A DNA stretch of 64,000 bases from an uncultured Lachnospiraceae bacterium (GCA_902777355.1 CACYTU010000003.1:1-64000); one strand, 5' to 3'; shown: positions 25,619 to 34,659, counted from the first letter of the stretch. Translations and numbers: made by a program. Notes: generated by a model not told the origin, from the letters alone.

Positions 25619-25680
25619 GTATTCATGAATATGCCGCATAACATTCCTGAGGAGCGTTATGCGGCTCATATTCATGCAGG
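25619..25680 (-). terminator. Long hairpin between aroD and dctQ
   Basis: Arms of ~20 bp (TGAATATG-CCGCATAAC and its complement) surround a 13-nt loop, just after the aroD stop codon on the minus strand. There is no strong T-run, so it may be an attenuator or processing site within the operon. The neighbouring 25500-25620 carries ~17-bp degenerate repeats (ACCGTACTGAAA). Confidence 0.5.
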
Positions 25681-25702
25681 GAGCCGGCTTGCTCCCGTTT
25701 CA

Positions 25703-26467
25703 TCAGAGACTGTTGTGAATCAGATTCAGGACAGTGTCCAGATCGGCCGCATTCATCTGTCCGGGGGCGGAAGCCTTGCCGACAGCGCCGAATGTGCAGG
25801 AGCTTCCGAAGACTTCTCCGCTCAGGCGGCTGATCAGGCCGGTGCCTGCCATGGACATAGTGATGATAGGACGGTCAGCATAATCTGTTGCCATCTCCTC
25901 AGTCGCGCTGAGAAGGACCAGAACATCCTTTTTGCTCTTGGGCATGACGGCGATCTTGGGAATGTCAGCTCCCAGATCCTGCATCTTGCGGAGCCTTCCG
26001 ACGATATCATCCTTATCGGGAGTCTTGCCGAAATCGTGGTTGGAAGCTACAACCTTCACGCCAGCGGCATGCGCGCCCTCAATGATCTCTTTGACGATCT
26101 CATCTCCGGTGAAAGCCTCGACGTCGATCAGGTCGACGAGACCTGTCTTCGCTGCGGAAATATTCAGCTTCGCGTAGTCGGCAGCCTCAATCGGCTTCTC
26201 GCCGCCCTCTTTGGATGTGCGGAAGGTAAAGAGGATGGGAGTATTGCCCAGAGCAGCACGCAGGTCTTTCAGAACATCCTCAACCTTGGCGAAATCAAAG
26301 ACGCCCTCGAACCAGTCGACACGCCACTCGACGAGGTCCAGACGGACTTCTTTAAAGGAAGCGGCAGCGGCCAGAATCTCTTCTTTTGTCACGCCGACGA
26401 TGGGAACGATGATCTTCGGAACACCTTCACCGATCTTGACGCCGCGGACTTCGATTACGTTACCCAT
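25703..26467 (-). CDS. aroD: 3-dehydroquinate dehydratase, type I
   Basis: Interconverts 3-dehydroquinate and 3-dehydroshikimate through a Schiff base. The 254-residue TIM barrel shows 'EVRLDLVEWRVDWFE', 'FTFRTSKEGGE', the catalytic His in 'ASNHDFGKTP' and the Schiff-base Lys in 'DIPKIAVMPKS', then 'TMSMAGTGLISR' and 'GKASAPGQM'. It is 27 bp downstream of the YdiB-type gene, as in the E. coli ydiB-aroD pair, and upstream of TRAP genes. It may serve quinate/shikimate conversion as well as biosynthesis; no other aroD or aroQ-type dehydratase is seen in the window. Confidence 0.95.
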   Translation of the reverse strand: MGNVIEVRGVKIGEGVPKIIVPIVGVTKEEILAAAASFKEVRLDLVEWRVDWFEGVFDFAKVEDVLKDLRAALGNTPILFTFRTSKEGGEKPIEAADYAKLNISAAKTGLVDLIDVEAFTGDEIVKEIIEGAHAAGVKVVASNHDFGKTPDKDDIVGRLRKMQDLGADIPKIAVMPKSKKDVLVLLSATEEMATDYADRPIITMSMAGTGLISRLSGEVFGSSCTFGAVGKASAPGQMNAADLDTVLNLIHNSL

Positions 26468-26493
26468 ATTTTTCTCCTTTCAGAAAAACAGAA

Positions 26494-27372
26494 TTATTCG
26501 CCGTAGCGAATTCCCAGAACCTCTTTCATATGCTCGATAGGCATATCATGTCCGGTCCACATTTTAAATGCAGCTGCTCCCTGGAACAGCATCATTCCGA
26601 AACCGTTCATCTGCTTGCAGCCGACTTCCTTGGCGATGCGGAGGAACTCGGTCTCTGCAGGCGCGTAAACCGTATCGGTCACGATCAGGTCGGGGCGCAG
26701 ATAGGAAGCGTCGGGAAGCCATGTCTGGCCTTCCAGAGGCTTCATGCCCACGCCGGTGGCATTTGCCAGCAGATAGCTGGAAGCGATCTCCTCACGGAGA
26801 GCATCCTTGTCGGCGAGATCGAAAATCTTCGCCTTGCAGTTTGTCTTCTCGTTAATCTTGCGGACGGTCTCTTCACCGGCTGCATAGAATTTATCCTTGA
26901 TATTAAAGATGGAAATCTCTTTGACACCGTCGAGGGCAGCCTGGATCTCGATGGCAGTCGCAGCTCCGCCTGCGCCGACTACGGTGATTTTCTTTCCGAT
27001 CACATCGATGTCATAGTCCCGAAGGGAAGCCATATAACCGATGCCGTCAGTGATGTGGCCTTCCAGAACGCCGTCCCTGTTGACGATCGTATTGACAGCG
27101 CCAACCAGCTCTGCTGCCGGAGAAAGCTTATCAAGATATTTTCCCACTACGGTCTTGTTGGGCATGGAAACGTTTGAGCCAACCAGTTTCAGAGCCCGGA
27201 TTCCTTTTACCGCGTCCTCAAGAGTGCTGTTGTCCACCTCGAATGCCAGATATGCATAATCCAGACCGAGATAGGCAAATGCTTCGTTATGCATTGCTGG
27301 TGAACTGGAATGCCTGATCGGATATGCAATCAGACCAACCAGCTCTGTGTGTCCTGTAAGTCTCTCTGCCAT
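26494..27372 (-). CDS. ydiB: Quinate/shikimate dehydrogenase, YdiB type
   Basis: An NAD(P)-dependent oxidoreductase of the AroE superfamily. The sequence follows YdiB rather than classical AroE: 'HSSSPAMHNEAFAYLGLDYA', 'NVSMPNKTVV' with the catalytic Lys, 'ITDGIGY' with the catalytic Asp, 'VVGAGGAATAI', 'ANATGVGMKPLEGQ' and 'GFGMMLFQGAAAFKMWTG'. YdiB accepts quinate and shikimate with NAD or NADP. ATG 27372 follows GGAGG; the upstream in-frame ATG at 27393 has no site. First gene of the row aroD-dctQMP, divergent from a LysR gene. A second, biosynthetic AroE is encoded at 33359-34603. Confidence 0.93.
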   Translation of the reverse strand: MAERLTGHTELVGLIAYPIRHSSSPAMHNEAFAYLGLDYAYLAFEVDNSTLEDAVKGIRALKLVGSNVSMPNKTVVGKYLDKLSPAAELVGAVNTIVNRDGVLEGHITDGIGYMASLRDYDIDVIGKKITVVGAGGAATAIEIQAALDGVKEISIFNIKDKFYAAGEETVRKINEKTNCKAKIFDLADKDALREEIASSYLLANATGVGMKPLEGQTWLPDASYLRPDLIVTDTVYAPAETEFLRIAKEVGCKQMNGFGMMLFQGAAAFKMWTGHDMPIEHMKEVLGIRYGE

Positions 27373-27761
27373 TTTTCCTCCGTTCCGGGACATGAATATA
27401 TCCGGCGCTCACTCACCCGCTGTTATTTCGGGCAGCTCCGTGCCGGTACCTCTTTAAGATGCTTTTAACAAATTTTTATAACCTTAATTTCAAGTGTCCC
27501 CAAGCTGATATTAAAGGCGCCTGCACGCGCCTGCCAGATCTGATCATCCGCCCTCACGAATGCTCAGACAGTTACAAACATTCCTTAACAGCCGATCCCT
27601 TAATACATTAGTAATTTTGATATATTGATAGAATAATTTCATAATAACAGTTTTTAGTACATTCGTGATTTTTAATATACCCGCTGTTATAAATATATTG
27701 GCAATTTTTAATATATTAATGGCTTTTAGCACATTTACGACTGTTAATTTTGTCTAATGAA

Positions 27762-27846
27762 ATTATAAAATCTGTATGAAAGCACTTCCAATACCATTAT
27801 TGCATCAATTCGATGCTTTGAATGTATGAAATTTGAGGTGTATAAT
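27762..27846. promoter_or_regulatory. Divergent ydiB/lysR promoters with a LysR-type operator
   Basis: For the LysR gene: TTGAAT (27818-27823), a 17-bp spacer, TATAAT (27841-27846). For the ydiB operon on the minus strand: TATAAT (27767-27762) with a weak -35 at 27790-27785. Between them lies the dyad GCATCAATTCGATGC (27802-27816), extended by ATACCATT and AATGTAT (27791-27827). It overlaps the lysR -35, fitting autorepression and co-inducer-dependent activation. The rest of 27373-27760 is AT-rich with ~30-bp degenerate TAATATATT repeats. Confidence 0.6.
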
Positions 27847-27959
27847 GCTTCTATATATAGACAAAGCCCTTACCAACGTTAAATTTATACTTGTTGCCAT
27901 AGAAGTGGGGCAATTCATTTGTTGCAGAAAGGATGATTATATAAGGAAGGTATAGTCAC

Positions 27960-28871
27960 ATGACCCTGAACCAGCTTCAGTATTTTTATCAGGCAGCAAA
28001 AACACAGCATTTCAATCATGCCGCGGAGAATCTGCGGATTTCCCAGCCTTCTCTCTCCAGAGCTATTTATGCCCTGGAAAACGAGTTGGGTGTGATGCTC
28101 TTTGAGCGCGTGGGAAGAAACGTGATTCTGACTAAAGCCGGTCAGATTTTTCTGGAATACACAGAAAAGATTCTGGAGGACATAGACGTAGCGGAGCGCA
28201 AGATGCACCAGATTGCCTGCAGCGGCGGTGAGATTTCGGTCGCATATGTATCTCCTCTCTCCACCAATTTTATCCCGCTGACCGTCAGAGCTTTCATGAA
28301 TCTGGAAGAAAACAAAGACATTGTCTTTCATTTTTATCAGGGAATTACGTCCCAGAATATCGCCGGTCTCAAGAGCGGTAAATACGACATCATTTTCGGC
28401 ACCAGGGACACGAGCGAAATGTCGATCCGTTTCATCCCCTTGCTGGAACAGAAGATGGTGGTCATTCTTCCTCAGAACCACCCCCTCGTGAAACTGCCTT
28501 ACATTGACGCAGAGCACTTCAATAAATATCCTGTGCTCACTTATGACCACACTTCAGGACTTGGTAAGGCGACTGAGAACTTTTTCCGCCGCTATAACCT
28601 GCGTCCATCCATCATCTGCGAGTCACCAGATGAAAACGGCATTTCCTCCCTGGTGAAAGAGGGATTCGGCATTGCGCTTGTCGCGGATGTGGACTATATC
28701 CACCGTCCGGGCCTCTGTATCCGGCCTCTGAATCCCGACCAGCAGTTCTTTCACACCGTCTATATGGGATACCTGGCCGGAAAGTATCAGATTCCCGCGG
28801 TGTCGCGCTTTATCAAGTTCATCCAGGATTACCAGATTCCGGCGGATGCCAAGTATTTTCCCCGAAACTGA
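27960..28871 (+). CDS. LysR-family transcriptional regulator
   Basis: A 303-residue regulator with N-terminal winged HTH ('LNQLQYFYQAAKTQHFNHAA', 'LRISQPSLSRAIYALENELG', 'VMLFERVGRNVILT') and a periplasmic-binding-like effector domain. AAGGAAGG precedes ATG 27960. Divergent from ydiB-aroD-TRAP with an operator-like dyad between, so it most likely controls that operon in response to quinate, shikimate or a related acid (inference from arrangement). No other target is suggested nearby. Confidence 0.93.
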   Translation: MTLNQLQYFYQAAKTQHFNHAAENLRISQPSLSRAIYALENELGVMLFERVGRNVILTKAGQIFLEYTEKILEDIDVAERKMHQIACSGGEISVAYVSPLSTNFIPLTVRAFMNLEENKDIVFHFYQGITSQNIAGLKSGKYDIIFGTRDTSEMSIRFIPLLEQKMVVILPQNHPLVKLPYIDAEHFNKYPVLTYDHTSGLGKATENFFRRYNLRPSIICESPDENGISSLVKEGFGIALVADVDYIHRPGLCIRPLNPDQQFFHTVYMGYLAGKYQIPAVSRFIKFIQDYQIPADAKYFPRN

Positions 28872-29035
28872 TTTTTTCAGTTCCACTAATGGACTTCTCA
28901 GCAAGCTGCTTCCATGGGCTGCTCCGGCAGTTCATTCTACATAATCAGGCACTCGAACTTGTTCCTTCTCAAGTGCATATCCATGCTTTCAGCCGGCAGA
29001 CCGCCGCATTCTTGATCCTTCGCGGTCTCCGGCGG

Positions 29036-29075
29036 ACAACAAAGGCGGGGCCGCAAGCGGTCCCGCCTTTGTTGC
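29036..29075. terminator. Perfect palindrome downstream of the LysR gene
   Basis: A ~19-bp GC-rich stem (29036-29054 with 29057-29075) with a 2-nt loop. There is no T-run, but the position 165 bp after the LysR stop suggests a 3' boundary structure. Confidence 0.45.
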
Positions 29076-29129
29076 TGTAAACCGTATTTTTTCCGGATTC
29101 CCGGATTCGTCCCGTTCCTGCCTGGATTC

Positions 29130-29204
29130 AAGACTCGCTCGCGAGTCTTGCCCGCGTATCCCACGACTGAAGTCACGGGTATTGCGCGATGAAGAATAAA
29201 CGCT
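29130..29204. repeat. Dispersed palindrome, type C copy 2
   Basis: CAAGACTCGC palindrome (29130-29151), then a stretch ending GCGCGATGAAGAATAAA. The first part matches 10086-10107 and the second matches 40312-40331 and the reverse complement of 10068-10086. The spacer 28872-29291 contains no gene. Confidence 0.55.
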
Positions 29205-29291
29205 TTATGTCAGGAGCTGCTGTGCCGGTCTTATCTGTTCGGGGGATTCGCCGCTCTGCCGGTTTCTTTTGCGTGGCAGATTCCCGTGTCC

Positions 29292-30224
29292 CTATGCCAT
29301 CCTGCGAATAAAAGCGTCACCAGGCTCATATTTATAGACTGCGTCGGTCAGAATCTCCTCCTCCGCGACCTGGGTGTGGTTGATCTCTGTCACGATTTCC
29401 AGCAGATCTCCTGCCTCCTCGCCGTGATCCGGAAGCAGGATCACTTCATGTACTGAACTGGGCAGTACGAAAAAGCCGCCTCCCAGGTACTCCGCGATTT
29501 CCTGCAGTATTCCGGGGTACAGCAGCACTGCAGCGCCATACAGGGCAGATTCATTCGTCAGCAGGTATAGATTCCCCTCATCAGCCGGGCGGAAAACATC
29601 CAGGACATCAGCCAGGGAACGGAATACCGGCGGCAGCATTGAGGCGCAGTTCCTGAGGGCCTGTTCCATGAGCTCCCCGGGAGCCTTCTGCCAGCGCTCC
29701 ATGTCCGTATTGCGGACAATGATCATGCCGTTTCCAAAAGACGGATCCTCCAGCAGATAAAAAAATACAGCGGACATATCCTCGAACTCGATGTGGGGAA
29801 TATCCTGCAGCATCTCAGTGTTCCGCTGTGTTCCCACCAGTTTGATTCCCAGCCTCCCGGACACAGTGTCGTAATCTCTGAAGAAATTCTCCGGAAAAGT
29901 GACGTCCGGTGTCTTCTTCCTGCAATATTTCAAAATGTTTTCCGCTGATTCCGAGACCGCCTCTCCGTGCAGATAGTGATCATAATAAGGATCCAGATAC
30001 ACAGTGGGCGCGACCTGAGCGTCGTGAAATCGCACAGTACAGGCCTTTCTGTACACTCCGTTGTTCTTGCGCACATCGCGGTAGGTGATATCAACGTCCT
30101 CGCCCTTCAGACGGTCCAGTTCTTTGCGCAGCATTTCAAAATATTCTTTTTTCCAGGCGCGGTGAAGCTGCGCCGTATTCCGGCTGTTTCTGAAACCGGT
30201 ATTTGACTTGTTTTCTTTACTCAT
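29292..30224 (-). CDS. DUF5688-family protein
   Basis: A 310-residue cytoplasmic protein resembling DUF5688, a family common in Lachnospiraceae and of unknown function. Characteristic features are the early 'VDITYRDVRKNNG' region, 'LDPYYDHYLHGEAV', the central 'RNTEMLQDIPHIEFEDMS', 'LTNESALYGAAVLLYPGILQ' and 'FFVLPSSVHEVILLPDHG'. ATG 30224 is chosen because GGAGG lies 8 nt before it; upstream in-frame ATGs crowd or precede that site. Two 27-bp direct repeats lie just upstream (30246-30305), with the efp terminator beyond. Confidence 0.75.
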   Translation of the reverse strand: MSKENKSNTGFRNSRNTAQLHRAWKKEYFEMLRKELDRLKGEDVDITYRDVRKNNGVYRKACTVRFHDAQVAPTVYLDPYYDHYLHGEAVSESAENILKYCRKKTPDVTFPENFFRDYDTVSGRLGIKLVGTQRNTEMLQDIPHIEFEDMSAVFFYLLEDPSFGNGMIIVRNTDMERWQKAPGELMEQALRNCASMLPPVFRSLADVLDVFRPADEGNLYLLTNESALYGAAVLLYPGILQEIAEYLGGGFFVLPSSVHEVILLPDHGEEAGDLLEIVTEINHTQVAEEEILTDAVYKYEPGDAFIRRMA

Positions 30225-30311
30225 CCGATTCATCCTCCAAAAAATAAATTTGTCAATAAGGCATGCGCGTTTGGTATGTGAGCCCGGCATGCGCGTTCGG
30301 TATGTGAGCGC

Positions 30312-30346
30312 AAAAAAAGACAGTGAGCCTTACTTCTCACTGTCTT
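30312..30346 (-). terminator. efp terminator
   Basis: The stem GACAGTGAG/CTCACTGTC (30319-30327 with 30336-30344) is followed by a T7 run on the minus strand. It separates efp from the DUF5688 gene. ~15-bp TATCCTGA repeats fill 30395-30470. Confidence 0.8.
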
Positions 30347-30574
30347 CTTAATCTTTTTTGAAAAATGAATTTTCAGGAAATGGATTCGCCCGGAAAACAG
30401 GCATTCTGAACGGAGTATCCTGAACGGGGTATCCTGAGCAGGTATCCTGAGATTTCCCAACAGTATCCTGACCCGGGAATCAGAAAAACCTTCCCCGGAA
30501 AGGGGTCATCCGAAACAGTACGCCCGGAAAACAACATTCCCGGGCAGCCCTGGCAGCGGGCCTGCAGCCTGTCC

Positions 30575-31132
30575 TTAAGCTCTGGAAAGATACTCGCCGG
30601 ACCTGGTGTCGATTTTGATCACATCGCCGATATTGCAGAAAAGCGGTACGCTGACCTGCGCGCCGGTCTCGACAGTCGCGGGCTTTGTCGCGCCTGTGGC
30701 TGTATTTCCCTTGAATCCGGGCTCAGTGTCTGTGATCTCCAGCTCGACGAACATCGGGGGCTCAATCGCAAACGGTTTGTTGTTGTACGAATTGACCTTG
30801 ACCATGTCGTTCTCTTTGACGAACTTCATGTTGTCGCCGACGATATCCTTGCCCAGAGAAATCTGATCGAAAGTCTCTGTGTCCATGAAGGCATAGAGCT
30901 CACCATCCTGATACAGATACTGATACTCTTTGCGGTCGATCCTGGCCTGAGGGAATTTCTCTGTAGGTCTGAATGTCGTCTCAGTAACGCCGCCGTTAAT
31001 AATATCTTTCAGCTTTGTTCTGACGAAGGCTGCGCCTTTGCCGGGTTTGACATGCTGAAATTCAATAATCTCGAGAACACTGCCGTCTTTCTCAATTGTA
31101 ATGCCATTCCTGAAATCACTAGCAGAAATCAT
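30575..31132 (-). CDS. efp: Translation elongation factor P
   Basis: Relieves ribosome stalling at polyproline. The 185-residue, three-domain protein has the KOW-like N-domain with Lys at the loop tip in '[15 protein letters not shown]', the S1-like '[20 protein letters not shown]', and the C-terminal signature '[19 protein letters not shown]' followed by '[16 protein letters not shown]'. Any lysine-modifying enzymes are outside the window. A promoter lies upstream and a terminator downstream, so it is probably monocistronic. Confidence 0.97.
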   Translation of the reverse strand: MISASDFRNGITIEKDGSVLEIIEFQHVKPGKGAAFVRTKLKDIINGGVTETTFRPTEKFPQARIDRKEYQYLYQDGELYAFMDTETFDQISLGKDIVGDNMKFVKENDMVKVNSYNNKPFAIEPPMFVELEITDTEPGFKGNTATGATKPATVETGAQVSVPLFCNIGDVIKIDTRSGEYLSRA

Positions 31133-31172
31133 AAAAAAGTACCTCCTGAAATAGTCGCGTCAATACTTTTTT

Positions 31173-31201
31173 ATTCTATACCAGCAGTTGATTTTTTTCA
31201 A
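31173..31201 (-). promoter_or_regulatory. efp promoter
   Basis: On the minus strand TTGAAA (31201-31196), a 17-bp spacer and TAGAAT (31178-31173), about 40 bp before the start codon. Beyond it, 31215-31300 holds short GATCCGGTTCG-type repeats. Confidence 0.6.
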
Positions 31202-31639
31202 CAATTTTTGCACTCAGTCAGTGATCAGTCCGCGATCCGGTTCGTGATCCGATTCGGCGTCCGGTTCGAAGCCGGTTCGGAGCCGGTTCGGAGCGGCTGT
31301 CCGGAACATCTTCTGCACGCCGCACGCCGCCTCTTATATGAACCAAATCCACAGCTTTATATGCCAGACGCCTGTCATTGCCTGATATGACGGACACCTT
31401 TCAGATTTTTATGACAGAGGCATATCGGGTCCCGATATTGACATTCTATTTGAATAATGCTATTTTTTTCACACATATTTCCGAGCGGCTTGTTATTTAA
31501 TATGCGCGGCATTCGTTCAAAGGTACCGTGTGGACCACACTCCGCGCGGTATTTTTTATGAATTAAAGAAGCGGGGAAAGCGTCCGTAAATGCCGGAATC
31601 GCCCGGCCATCTGCGGATATTTTCCGAGCGCTCATATAT

Positions 31640-31796
31640 GAGTACAGTGCAGCGCATGAAGGCCGGCGCGGCCGCCGCTGGGCGGGTGCGAATGTGCGGA
31701 GCTCTGCGGGAGCGCCAAAACACGAAGCAGAGCACAGCTCTAATTATATGAGTCTGTGAGCCATGCTCATAACCACAAGTATTCAATGTTCTGCCC
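31640..31796 (-). repeat. Dispersed intergenic element, type D copy 1
   Basis: Read on the minus strand it begins ATACTTGTGG, then CATATAATTA, then GGCGCTCCCGCA, then CACATTCGCACCC. The same order occurs on the plus strand at 48725-48830. Arms such as GAGCTCTGC and GCAGAGCACAGCTC can pair. No gene is seen in 31202-31846. Confidence 0.55.
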
Positions 31797-31846
31797 TGTT
31801 GAAGCTGATGATCGCTGCCGGCAGAAAAGGGAGGCTTTCAAACACC

Positions 31847-32206
31847 ATGGCAATAGAATTGAAAGAGGCCAGAAAAGAAATCCGGGAGACTGACCGCATG
31901 ATGGCAGAACTCTTCCGCAAGAGAATGGAAGCTGTCCGGTCGATAGCCGCCTACAAGAAAGAACACGGGCTTCCGGTCACCGACGAAGAGCAGGAAAAGA
32001 AGGTTCTGGAACTGAACTCTTCCTATATAAAAGACGATGTGCTCAGGCAGTACTATCTGATCTTCATGAAGAATACGATTGCAGTCTCCAGACAGTATCA
32101 GGAAGACCTTATCAAAGGGGACATTCCGGGAATTCCGGGAATTCCGGGAATTCCGGAAGATCCGCAGAAGGCTGAGGCCTGCCCCGGGGAGGATCCGAAA
32201 CAATGA
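31847..32206 (+). CDS. Chorismate mutase (AroQ class)
   Basis: An all-helical chorismate mutase that converts chorismate to prephenate for Phe/Tyr synthesis. It begins 'ELKEARKEIRETDRMMAELF' and 'RKRMEAVRSIAAYKKEHGLP', with the conserved Arg and Lys of the active site, then 'DEEQEKKVL' and a third helix with 'FMKNTIAVSRQYQ'. ATG 31847 follows AAAGGGAGG at 12 nt. The C-terminal tail carries a 9-bp DNA repeat giving GIPGIPGIPE, which lies outside the fold. The stop overlaps the aroC start by 4 bp, so the two are translationally coupled. First gene of a biosynthetic shikimate/chorismate operon. Confidence 0.88.
   Translation: MAIELKEARKEIRETDRMMAELFRKRMEAVRSIAAYKKEHGLPVTDEEQEKKVLELNSSYIKDDVLRQYYLIFMKNTIAVSRQYQEDLIKGDIPGIPGIPGIPEDPQKAEACPGEDPKQ
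32127..32160. repeat. 9-bp tandem repeat at the chorismate mutase 3' end
   Basis: Nearly four copies of GGAATTCCG, itself a short palindrome, give a Gly-Ile-Pro repeat in the protein tail. Confidence 0.85.
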
Positions 32207-33300
32207 AAAATACATTTGGAAGCAGTGTTTCCCTTACTCTCTTTGGAGAGAGCCACGGTCCGGAGATCGGCGCCGTGCTCGACGGTCTGGCTCCGGGGAT
32301 TCCGGTGGACGAAGACTACATCGCCGGAAAACTCCTGCTCCGCCGTCCTGCCGGCAGTATTTCCACAGGCCGGGTGGAAGGAGATCCTTTCCGCATTGTG
32401 AGCGGTGTGTACAAGGGCTATACGACGGGGACCCCCATCTGCATTCTGATCCCGAATGAAAATTCAAAGAGCAGTGACTACTCCGCAGCCCGGTCTCTCG
32501 CCAGACCCGGCCATGCGGACTACACAGCCTTCTGTAAATATCACGGTTATGAGGACTACAGGGGGGGCGGACATTTCAGCGGGCGTCTGACGGCCGCCCT
32601 GGTCGCCGCAGGTGCGATCGCCCAGTCCGCTCTGGAGAAAAAAGGGATTCTGATCGGGACCCACATCGCCAAATGCGCAGGGATTTCCGACCGTCCTTTC
32701 CGGAATCTTGAGTCCGATATTCAGACTCTTTCCGGACTGCGCTTTGCTGTTCTGGACCAGGAGGCGGCCGGCAGAATGCAGACTGCCATAAAAGAGGCCG
32801 CACAGGATGGCGACAGCGTAGGAGGTATCCTCGAAACTGCCGTGACGGGGCTTCCCGCGGGAGTCGGCGAGCCCTGGTTTGATTCACTTGAGAGTCTGCT
32901 CTCCCATGCCCTGTTCAGTATCCCTGCTGTCAAAGGTGTCGAATTCGGGGACGGTTTTTCTCTGGCAGACCAGAGGGGCAGTCTGGCAAACGACAGCTTT
33001 GCCGTTCAGGATGGAAAGATCATCACCAGAACCAACCATAACGGCGGAATCAACGGAGGAATCAGCAACGGCATGCCGCTTCTCTTCAGATGCGCGGTCA
33101 AACCGACGCCGTCCATCTATAAAGAGCAGGAAACCGTTGATTTTCTGCACAATACTGATCAAAAGCTTGTGATCGGCGGAAGGCATGATCCCGCCATCGT
33201 ACACAGAGCCAGGGTTGTCGCGGACTGTGTCACTGCGCTTGTCCTGTGTGACCTGCTGGCACTGAGATTCGGCACGGACTACATCGGAAAGCCCCGGTGA
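32203..33300 (+). CDS. aroC: Chorismate synthase
   Basis: Catalyses the last common step, EPSP to chorismate, using reduced FMN. The 365-residue protein begins 'FGSSVSLTLFGESHGPEIGA' and has 'RPAGSISTGRVEGDPFRI', 'RPGHADYTAFCKYHGYEDYR', 'GGGHFSGRLTAALVAAGA', 'GGINGGISNGMPL' and 'GGRHDPAIVHRA', all core motifs of the family. ATG 32203 overlaps the chorismate mutase stop. Confidence 0.97.
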   Translation: MKNTFGSSVSLTLFGESHGPEIGAVLDGLAPGIPVDEDYIAGKLLLRRPAGSISTGRVEGDPFRIVSGVYKGYTTGTPICILIPNENSKSSDYSAARSLARPGHADYTAFCKYHGYEDYRGGGHFSGRLTAALVAAGAIAQSALEKKGILIGTHIAKCAGISDRPFRNLESDIQTLSGLRFAVLDQEAAGRMQTAIKEAAQDGDSVGGILETAVTGLPAGVGEPWFDSLESLLSHALFSIPAVKGVEFGDGFSLADQRGSLANDSFAVQDGKIITRTNHNGGINGGISNGMPLLFRCAVKPTPSIYKEQETVDFLHNTDQKLVIGGRHDPAIVHRARVVADCVTALVLCDLLALRFGTDYIGKPR

Positions 33301-33358
33301 AACGACCGGACTCAGGAGCGGTCTTCCTGATAATCTCCCGCTCTATCGGAGGTAAATA

Positions 33359-34603
33359 ATGGATTACGGATTAATCGGAGAAAGTCTGTCCCGCAATTTC
33401 TCAAAAACCATACATGAATTATCGGGTCTGTACACTTATGAGCTTTATGAACCGGCTCCCTGCCGGGCGGACTCCTTCATTCGCCAGCACGATTTCAAGG
33501 GAATCAATGTAACAGATTCCTTCCGACAGTCTCTCATCCCCCTGCTCGACGAAATCAGTGAGGAGGCAAAGAGAATCGGTGCAGTCAACACCATCGTCAA
33601 CCGGAACGGAAGACTCTGCGGCTTCAACACCGATTATCAGGGAATGAAAAGCCTTGTTAAAAAAACCGGTCTCGATTTGAGAGGGAAAAAAGTCATGATC
33701 CTGGGAACAGGAGTGACCGGCAGGACAGCACATGCCGTCGTCACCGACCTGGGCTGCAGGCAGGTCCTCAAGGTCAACAGGACCGGAAAAGACGGTGCCC
33801 TTTCCTTTGAGGAAATCTATGAAAAGTACGCGGACGCGGAAATCCTGATCAACACAACTCCCTGCGGTATGTATCCCGATCTTGATGCGTGCCCCGTGGA
33901 CCTGAGCCGTCTTCCCTGTGTAGACGGGGTGATAGACGTCATCTGCGATCCCCTGCGCACCGCGCTGGTTCTGGAGGCAGAGAGAAGAGGTATTCCGGCT
34001 GCCGGCGGACTGTATATGATGGTCGTCGGGGCAATGCGCTCGGCAGAACTGTTCACCGGTTCGCAAGTCGACACCGGGGCGATCGAAGAGATCTATAATC
34101 GAGTACTGAACACCAGGAGAAATATCGTCCTCACCGGCATGTCTCTGGCCGGCAAGACGACGGTCGGTACTCTCCTGTCCAGGACATTGGGCAGGGAACT
34201 TGCCGACACAGATGAGATGATCATTGAGTCAGAACAGCGCCCGATCACGGAGATTTTCGCGGTCGACGGGGAGACCTATTTCCGGGATGTCGAATCTGAT
34301 ATGACCCGCATTCTCTCACCGAAAACCGGCATGATCATCGCCACCGGAGGCGGTGCCATCCTCAGGCCCGAAAACGTCGACGCCCTGAAAAAGAACGGGG
34401 TCATCATCTTCCTGGACCGGCCTCTGGAGCAGATTCTTCCCGCAGATGACAGACCCCTGGCCAATACCAGGGAAAAGGTCATTGCCCTCCACAAGAAACG
34501 TTATCCGATTTACTGCGCGGTCTGTGACGAGCGCGTGCCCAACGACATTTCCCCCGAAGATGTAATGGCTAAAATTCTGGAAAGACTTCACTACCCTGTC
34601 TGA
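33359..34603 (+). CDS. Shikimate dehydrogenase-shikimate kinase fusion
   Basis: A 414-residue bifunctional protein. Residues 1-~250 are AroE-like: 'GLIGESLSRNFSKTIHE', 'AKRIGAVNTIVNRNG', 'GFNTDYQG' with the catalytic Asp, the nucleotide loop 'ILGTGVTGRT' and 'TTPCGMYP'. Residues ~252-414 are shikimate kinase: P-loop 'GMSLAGKTT', 'DTDEMI', 'YFRDVESD', 'ATGGGAIL' and the lid Arg in 'DRPLANTREK'. In the AroE part the motif that usually reads NVTIPxK is 'NVTDSFRQ', so the catalytic lysine appears replaced by arginine. GGAGGT precedes ATG 33359. It sits between aroC and aroA, so a biosynthetic role is clear from context. Confidence 0.92.
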   Translation: MDYGLIGESLSRNFSKTIHELSGLYTYELYEPAPCRADSFIRQHDFKGINVTDSFRQSLIPLLDEISEEAKRIGAVNTIVNRNGRLCGFNTDYQGMKSLVKKTGLDLRGKKVMILGTGVTGRTAHAVVTDLGCRQVLKVNRTGKDGALSFEEIYEKYADAEILINTTPCGMYPDLDACPVDLSRLPCVDGVIDVICDPLRTALVLEAERRGIPAAGGLYMMVVGAMRSAELFTGSQVDTGAIEEIYNRVLNTRRNIVLTGMSLAGKTTVGTLLSRTLGRELADTDEMIIESEQRPITEIFAVDGETYFRDVESDMTRILSPKTGMIIATGGGAILRPENVDALKKNGVIIFLDRPLEQILPADDRPLANTREKVIALHKKRYPIYCAVCDERVPNDISPEDVMAKILERLHYPV

Positions 34604-34659
34604 TCATTCCGGAGCACCTGCCAAACGATTCCGGCAAAGAGAGGTCAGTTTATACAGAT

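Noticed and set aside
31556..31786. Arg/Ala-rich frames in the 31.5-31.8 kb spacer
   Set aside because: They coincide with the type D element and have no coding features.
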